A stretch of 9,353 bases of DNA, from assembly GCA_030430975.1 (NCBI GenBank), contig JAUIKB010000151.1:1-9353 (forward strand). The letters run 5' to 3'. A model generated the notes under the pieces. That model made no database searches, was not told the DNA's origin, and was given only the letters and a program-made list of their open reading frames with translations. The position numbers and the translations under genes were made by a program. The stretch is from Polyangia bacterium (lineage in GTDB: Bacteria; Myxococcota_A; Polyangia; Polyangiales; Polyangiaceae). Shown in pieces: positions 4,936 to 9,353 of this stretch (position 1 is its first letter; every line of letters starts with the position of its first letter).

Positions 4936-7900
4936 CTACATTAATTTCTTTTTGGGCTTGGGGGCGAGCGGTGCGCGGAGCTTCTTGAGCGCCTTGCAAG
5001 CGAAGACTCGCTTGATCTTGTCTTTTTCTTTCTTGTACCAGCCGGCGTAACGCGCGCAGCCACGCTGCAGTGACGCGACGCCGCGCTCGCGGTCCTTCTT
5101 GTAGCCGGCCTTGCCGCGCGCCTGGAAGTAGCCGAGTTCATAGCAGGCCTTCATGCTGCCCTTGCCGCACGCGATGCGCAGGTACTGAGCCATGTCCGCC
5201 TCGGACTTTTTGACGCCCTTACCGCTCTCGTACATGTGGGCGAGCGTGTAGCAGTCCATCGAGGACCGCAGGTTGCACGCTTGCTTGTAAAGGCCGGCCG
5301 CCCGCGCCTCGTCCTTGGCAACGCCGCCGCCGTTCTCGAACATGCGCGCCAGGCTTCGGCAAGCGCTGACGTTGCCCTGCTTGCATACGCGCTCGCGAAT
5401 CTGGACAGCGCGTTTAACGTCTTTCGGAACGCCTTCGCCGCGCATCAGCATCGTCGCCTGGTGGTCGCAGGCGCTTCGATCGCCGCCGTAGCAAGCCCGT
5501 GAGTACAGCTTGTAGGCCTTGCCAAGGTCCTTCTGAACGCCACTGCTGCCGTAACGGTAAACGACCGCGAGTTCCTTGCACGCCGGGGCGTAACCCTTGT
5601 CGCAGCCCATACGGTAGTAGCGAACCGCCTTGAGTACGTCCTTTGGGAACTTGTTCTTGTAGAAGGGATCGTACTTGCGACCCAGATCGTGACAGGACTG
5701 GGTGTCGCCCATCTCGCACGCCTTGCCGAACTGATCGGCGAGCCGCTGCATGGTTTCGCTGGAAGCGCCCATGTTGACCGCGAGCTGTCCGATGTTGCGA
5801 CATGACTTGGCGTCGCCGAGCGAGCAGCCCTTCTCCAAGAACCCCATCGCCGTCTTGCCGTCCTTCTTGACACCGGCGCCCTTGGCGTAGGCAACGCCGA
5901 GTTCGTTGCAAGAGTCACCGCCACCGATGTCGCCGCCCTTCTTGTAGAAGCCGATGGCGCGGGCGGGCTCCCGCTTCGTTCCAAGACCGTTCATGATCGC
6001 ACCGCCCGCCTGAAAACAGCTGCGGCGGCTGCCCGCAACGCAGCCGCGAATCATGTAGCGAACCGCTTGAACGGGGTCCCGCTTGACGCCGATGCCGCTC
6101 GTGTAGAAGTCCGCGACACGCCGGCACCCCTCGCCTTCGGAAAGCTCACAGGCGCGCTGGTATTTTTCCAACGCCTGGAGCTTGTCCGTCGCCTTAAGCG
6201 CGTCGCCCAACCTGGAGCAGCCCAGCCCGTTGTTGGCATCGCACGCTTGCTTGAACAAGCGCTGCGCTTTGTAGCGATCCCGAGCCAGGATGGTCTTTCG
6301 CCGCCAAGTGCCCTTGATCGCTTCGGAGATACCGATCTGGTGCACGAGTCCGAGCCAGGCGCAGCCGACCGCCCCGTCCCACACCTTGCAAGCGCGCTCG
6401 AACAAATCCAGCGCCTTCTTCTTGTCCGGGTCCACGCCCTTGCCGGCGTAGTAAGCAAGGCCGAGCTGCGTGCACCCCAGAGCGCTTTCGGCATCGCAAG
6501 CCTGCTTGGCGTACTTGAACGCCTTGACGCGGTCGAGTGTCACGCCGCGACCCTTCGCATGTGCCTCGGCAAGGCGCGCGCAACCGTCGGCGGAGCCCGC
6601 TTCGCACGCGCGCTTGGAGAGCTTGGCGGCGTTCTTGATGTCCGGCTGAACGCCACTACCCCGGGCGTACATGTCGCCGAGGTAGGTGCAGCCGTTGCCG
6701 TCGCCGGCATCGCATGCGCGCTTGAACAGGGCGAAGGCGCCCTTTTCAGAGCGGGCGACGCCCTCACCGTCGCGAGTCATCCGCGCCAGGAACGTACAGC
6801 CGGTAGCTTCTGCGGCGTCGCACGCCTTCTTGAACAACCGAACCGCCGTGGTCTTGTCCCGGCTGACCCCCTTGCCGAGGTAGTGGTGATAGCCGAGCTG
6901 CCCGCAGGCTGGCTGGTGATTCGCCTCGCACGACTGCTTGAAGAACGCCGCCGCCTGGGCGTCGTCCTGAGGCGCGCCGCCTTTGCCGCGCTGGTAGAGG
7001 ATGCCCAGAACGTGGCAACTCGCGTGGCTGCCTTTGTCGCACTGCTCGCGGCAGACCTTGATGTCCTTACCGTTGCAGGTAAATGCCTTCACGTTCTTTT
7101 CGAGGGTGCACTTGTTCCCGTCCCAGACGTGGCCTTCTTCGCACTCCGGTACGTTAACGCCGGAGCCGCCGCCCGCACCCTCGGTGCCCTCGATGGCCTG
7201 CAGCTCGATGCGGAACGGCGCCCCGCACTGATCCGGTGGCGCCTCCCCGGCGACCGTCGCCTTTTCGCACTGGTCCAACTTGCCCGTCGTGCGGGTCAGT
7301 TTTGAGCTGCTCTCGAACTTGGTGTCGACTCCCGCCCCGAACAGGCTCGCGCCGCCGCTGACCTTCGACGAGTCGGCCATCGCGACCGCAAACGCGCCGA
7401 TCGACGCGGCGCGCACGAAATGGGTTGCCTTGCCGCACTCCGGCCCGACCAGATCTTCCTTGCTCGCCTTCTCGCGAATCGACTTCTTGCGACCGACCAG
7501 CTGATACTGAATCGCGAGTCTGCCGCCCTTCTGGTAGTCGGCCTGGAGGGACGCCACGCCGCCGGTCAGAAAGCCGGGCACGTTGCCCGACACGTCATCG
7601 AGGGTCTCGTAGATGATCGTGTCGCCGGAAATCGTCATACCGGCGTAGGCGTACTCGCCACCGATCTTGCAGTTCAGAATCTGAACACCGTTCTTTTGAT
7701 AGCGAACGACCGCCAGCCCCTCTCCGGCACTGACTTTTCCTTCCAGCTTATTGCGCTTGCTCGCATCCCAGTCGGCGAGAATCGGCTCTTGGTAGTTCCG
7801 AACAACGTCGGAGGAGAGATTCGACACGAAGTCGCTCTTGCCGCTGCCCGGGGTGACACCGCCGGGACCGGGTCGGGGGCCGCAGCCCGTGCTCGAAAGC

Positions 7901-7950
7901 GCGACGCACGCCCCGAGGGCACCGAGAATATTGAAGAGTTGTTTTTGCAT
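4936..7950 (-). CDS. Large Sel1/Hcp-like repeat lipoprotein
   Basis: A 1004-residue predicted secreted lipoprotein. The signal peptide is MQKQLFNILGALGACVALSS and then TGC, with lipidated Cys23; the lipobox is SSTGC, unusual in having Ser at -3. After a Gly/Pro linker, an N-terminal domain (about 41-252) has motifs GLAVVRYQKNGVQILNCKIGG, YAGMTISGDTI, ATHFVRAASIGAFAVA and DQCGAPFRIELQAI, a pattern I recall from myxobacterial lipoproteins of unknown function. A short CEEGHVWDGNKC motif (270-281) links to 18 Sel1-type repeats (about 300-963), most with two Cys eight residues apart as in Helicobacter Hcp proteins, ending in a capping segment and a Lys-rich tail. Sel1 repeats form alpha-solenoids that bind proteins; the partner is unknown. 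The start is uncertain: ATG 7950 has only GGGGA 11 bases away, while TTG 7980 has GGGAG six bases away but spoils the signal peptide. Convergent with the sigma gene and apparently transcribed alone. Confidence 0.88.
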   Translation of the reverse strand: MQKQLFNILGALGACVALSSTGCGPRPGPGGVTPGSGKSDFVSNLSSDVVRNYQEPILADWDASKRNKLEGKVSAGEGLAVVRYQKNGVQILNCKIGGEYAYAGMTISGDTIIYETLDDVSGNVPGFLTGGVASLQADYQKGGRLAIQYQLVGRKKSIREKASKEDLVGPECGKATHFVRAASIGAFAVAMADSSKVSGGASLFGAGVDTKFESSSKLTRTTGKLDQCEKATVAGEAPPDQCGAPFRIELQAIEGTEGAGGGSGVNVPECEEGHVWDGNKCTLEKNVKAFTCNGKDIKVCREQCDKGSHASCHVLGILYQRGKGGAPQDDAQAAAFFKQSCEANHQPACGQLGYHHYLGKGVSRDKTTAVRLFKKACDAAEATGCTFLARMTRDGEGVARSEKGAFALFKRACDAGDGNGCTYLGDMYARGSGVQPDIKNAAKLSKRACEAGSADGCARLAEAHAKGRGVTLDRVKAFKYAKQACDAESALGCTQLGLAYYAGKGVDPDKKKALDLFERACKVWDGAVGCAWLGLVHQIGISEAIKGTWRRKTILARDRYKAQRLFKQACDANNGLGCSRLGDALKATDKLQALEKYQRACELSEGEGCRRVADFYTSGIGVKRDPVQAVRYMIRGCVAGSRRSCFQAGGAIMNGLGTKREPARAIGFYKKGGDIGGGDSCNELGVAYAKGAGVKKDGKTAMGFLEKGCSLGDAKSCRNIGQLAVNMGASSETMQRLADQFGKACEMGDTQSCHDLGRKYDPFYKNKFPKDVLKAVRYYRMGCDKGYAPACKELAVVYRYGSSGVQKDLGKAYKLYSRACYGGDRSACDHQATMLMRGEGVPKDVKRAVQIRERVCKQGNVSACRSLARMFENGGGVAKDEARAAGLYKQACNLRSSMDCYTLAHMYESGKGVKKSEADMAQYLRIACGKGSMKACYELGYFQARGKAGYKKDRERGVASLQRGCARYAGWYKKEKDKIKRVFACKALKKLRAPLAPKPKKKLM
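4981..7053 (-). repeat. Array of 18 Sel1/Hcp-type protein repeats
   Basis: Units are mostly 36 codons, with pattern AC-D/E-xGxxxxC-xxLgxxYxxGxGVxxDxxKAxxxFkk. Cys pairs fall at residues 304/312, 341/349, 377/385, 413/421, 449/457, 485/493, 521/530, 570/578, 601/609, 637/645, 709/717, 745/753, 783/791, 820/828, 856/864, 892/900 and 928/936. Unit 11 has only Cys681, with Gly at 673. Unit 7 is 49 residues long and unit 8 is 31. The repeats are diverged from one another, so this is an old array rather than a fresh tandem expansion. Confidence 0.85.
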
Positions 7951-8157
7951 TAGCTTGTAAATCCCCAAATGACACACCAAGCGCGGCTCCCGGCACGCGA
8001 GGCTTCGCGAGTTGATTGGGTCAGAGGTTACCGATTGTCCCCTGGCGCCTCAACCGTGGATCGCCATCTCCGGGATCGGCATGTCCGACGTGGGCGCACA
8101 CTCACCTACGTGTCCGGGTGTCCGACTGCGCCGGGGACCTGAGGTATACCCGGTGTC
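7951..8157. other. Divergent intergenic region between the Sel1 lipoprotein and aminotransferase genes
   Basis: These 207 bases must hold promoters for both flanking genes. I find no strong -35/-10 pair. CGCGA (7996-8000) and TCGCG (8005-8009) form a 5-bp inverted repeat, too short to call. In-frame TGA at 8140-8142 closes the aminotransferase frame just upstream of its ATG. I see no RNA gene or coding sequence here. Confidence 0.6.
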
Positions 8158-9353
8158 ATGGACGATCCTCGCCTCGCGCGAACCCTGCGTGGTTTCGGGA
8201 CCACGATCTTCGCCGAAATCACGGCGCTGGCCCGAGAGCACGAAGCCATCAATCTCGGTCAGGGGTTTCCGAACTTCGAGGGTCCAAGCGAGCTGCGGGA
8301 GGCAGTCATCGGTGCCCTCAACAACGGACACAATCAATATGCGCGTAGCGCCGGGGTGCCCGAGCTCGTGCATGCCTTGTCCGACCACCAGCGTGTTCAC
8401 TACGGGCTCAAGTACGACCCCCTGCAGGAAGTGACCGTTCACAGCGGAGCGACCGAGGCGATCTACTGCAGCCTACAAGCACTCTGCAACCCCGGCGACG
8501 GGGTCGTCTTGTTCGAGCCATACTATGACTCGTACCGAGCCGGGATCGCGATGGCCGGCGGCGTGGAACAGGTCGTCACTCTCAACCGACAGGACGCCCA
8601 GGGCAACCACCTCGGCGCGGGGTTTGAGCTGACCAAGGCGCGCCTGGACGCCGCCGTGGATGAAACGACGCGGCTGATTCTTTTGAACACGCCCCACAAC
8701 CCGACGGGCAGGGTATTTGGCGACGCCGAACTCGAAGTCATCGCCCAGTGCGCGCGCGAGCGGGACCTGGTAGTCATCAGCGACGAGGTCTACGAGCACT
8801 TGGTCTTCGGCGGCGCGCACCGCCCCATCGCGACGCTGCCAGGCATGCGCGAGCGCACGGTGTGCATATCATCCGCCGGCAAGACCTTCAGCTTTACTGG
8901 CTGGAAAGTTGGATGGTCGTGCGCCCCGGCAAGTCTGTCGCGAGCCGTGCGCTCAGCTCATCAGTTTGTCACGTTCTCGACAGCGGCTCCGCTGCAGCAC
9001 GGCATCGCCGCGGGCCTGGCCCTAGGCCAGAGCTACTTGGATACGTACCGAACCGACTACCGGCGTCGCCGAGACCTGTTGTGCGCGGGCTTGAGGTCGG
9101 TCGGGCTATCGGTGTTCGAGCCAGAGGGTACATATTTCGTTTGCACCGACATCCGCAGCCTGGGCTTCGACGACGGTTTCGACTTTTGCCTGCGGCTCCC
9201 GCCGGAGGTCGGCGTGGCGGCGATCCCGTGCGGGGCGTTCTTTGTGCGCCCAGAAGTCGGTCAGCACCTTGTGCGCTTCGCGTTCTGCAAGACGGAAAAG
9301 ATGCTGGAAGAAGGCCTCGAGCGCCTAAGTACGCGCCTGCCCGACATGGCGCG
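8158..9353 (+). CDS. PLP-dependent class I/II aminotransferase, 3' end beyond window
   Basis: 398 codons are visible with no stop; the family is usually about 385-400 residues, so only a little is probably missing. Fold-type I features are all present: INLGQGFPNFEGP at the substrate-binding N-terminal arm (31-43), Tyr61, SGATEA (96-101), NTPHNPTG with Asn181, SDEVYEHL with Asp209 and Tyr212, the PLP Schiff-base Lys242 in SSAGKTFSFTGWKVGW, and Arg374 in VRFAFCK, the expected substrate-carboxylate arginine. The GQGFP and FTGWKVGW wording fits the methionine/kynurenine (KAT/YbdL-like) subgroup, so it likely transfers amino groups from methionine, aromatic residues or kynurenine to a 2-oxo acid in the cytoplasm. 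The substrate cannot be fixed from sequence alone. ATG 8158 is the first start after the in-frame stop at 8140; the nearest SD-like GAGG (8141-8144) is rather far, 13 bases. Confidence 0.92.
   Translation, partial: MDDPRLARTLRGFGTTIFAEITALAREHEAINLGQGFPNFEGPSELREAVIGALNNGHNQYARSAGVPELVHALSDHQRVHYGLKYDPLQEVTVHSGATEAIYCSLQALCNPGDGVVLFEPYYDSYRAGIAMAGGVEQVVTLNRQDAQGNHLGAGFELTKARLDAAVDETTRLILLNTPHNPTGRVFGDAELEVIAQCARERDLVVISDEVYEHLVFGGAHRPIATLPGMRERTVCISSAGKTFSFTGWKVGWSCAPASLSRAVRSAHQFVTFSTAAPLQHGIAAGLALGQSYLDTYRTDYRRRRDLLCAGLRSVGLSVFEPEGTYFVCTDIRSLGFDDGFDFCLRLPPEVGVAAIPCGAFFVRPEVGQHLVRFAFCKTEKMLEEGLERLSTRLPDMA

Noticed and set aside
4981..7053. Periodic DNA repeats that might suggest CRISPR or a satellite
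   Set aside because: The periodicity is about 108 bp with diverged DNA and a conserved protein pattern, so it is a coding solenoid array and not spacers between identical repeats.
6067..7305. 412-codon plus-strand open frame antisense to the Sel1 gene
   Set aside because: It is a shadow of the GC-rich repeat array: Ala/Leu/Val/Arg-rich with periodic repeats mirroring the Sel1 units, and no recognisable domain.
8050..8820. Minus-strand open frames antisense to the aminotransferase
   Set aside because: The plus strand encodes a complete set of aminotransferase motifs, so these are codon-bias shadows.

Overview
The window is GC-rich bacterial DNA. From about base 600 to the end it reads as a Myxococcota genome of the Polyangia type. 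The best evidence is the large gene at 4936-7950: a lipoprotein with an N-terminal domain I associate with myxobacterial lipoproteins, fused to a long array of cysteine-paired Sel1 repeats. This taxonomic call is inference from recognition, not from a search.

Layout. (a) 1-594: a 19-codon gene tail ending at 59-61 that resembles a flagellin/FlgL C-terminus, then a small FlaG-like gene (205-594). This pair looks alphaproteobacterial. (b) 595-819: a junction-like stretch. Its minus strand carries what looks like the first ~35 codons of a different lipoprotein gene, and its right end carries the ribosome binding site of the next gene. (c) 820-1851 (+): a VAT-1-like quinone oxidoreductase. (d) 1848-3125 (-): an EgtB sulfoxide synthase, convergent with (c); the two share one CTAG as both stop codons. 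(e) 3126-3275: a divergent regulatory region with a TGTCGA promoter-like motif and a short dyad. (f) 3276-4903 (+): a DGPF (YCII-related) protein followed by an ECF sigma factor with a long C-terminal TPR-type extension, the hallmark pair of the ECF42 group. A 15-bp stem with a 3-nt loop buries the sigma factor start codon. (g) 4936-7950 (-): the 1004-residue Sel1/Hcp-like lipoprotein, convergent with the sigma gene, with a GC-rich hairpin over the sigma stop codon. (h) 7951-8157: divergent intergenic region. (i) 8158-9353 (+): a class I/II PLP aminotransferase that runs off the window, probably only a few codons short of its end.

How the genes fit together: the DGPF gene and the sigma factor form one operon, which the sigma factor probably autoregulates from the TGTCGA promoter. 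EgtB makes the sulfoxide intermediate of ergothioneine synthesis and is transcribed away from that operon, but no egtD (histidine methyltransferase) is next to it. The other genes look like single-gene units. I see no phage, IS element, CRISPR, tRNA or rRNA. The most interesting items are the start-codon hairpin of the sigma factor, the Sel1 array with one lost cysteine, and the taxonomic discordance of the first 600 bases.
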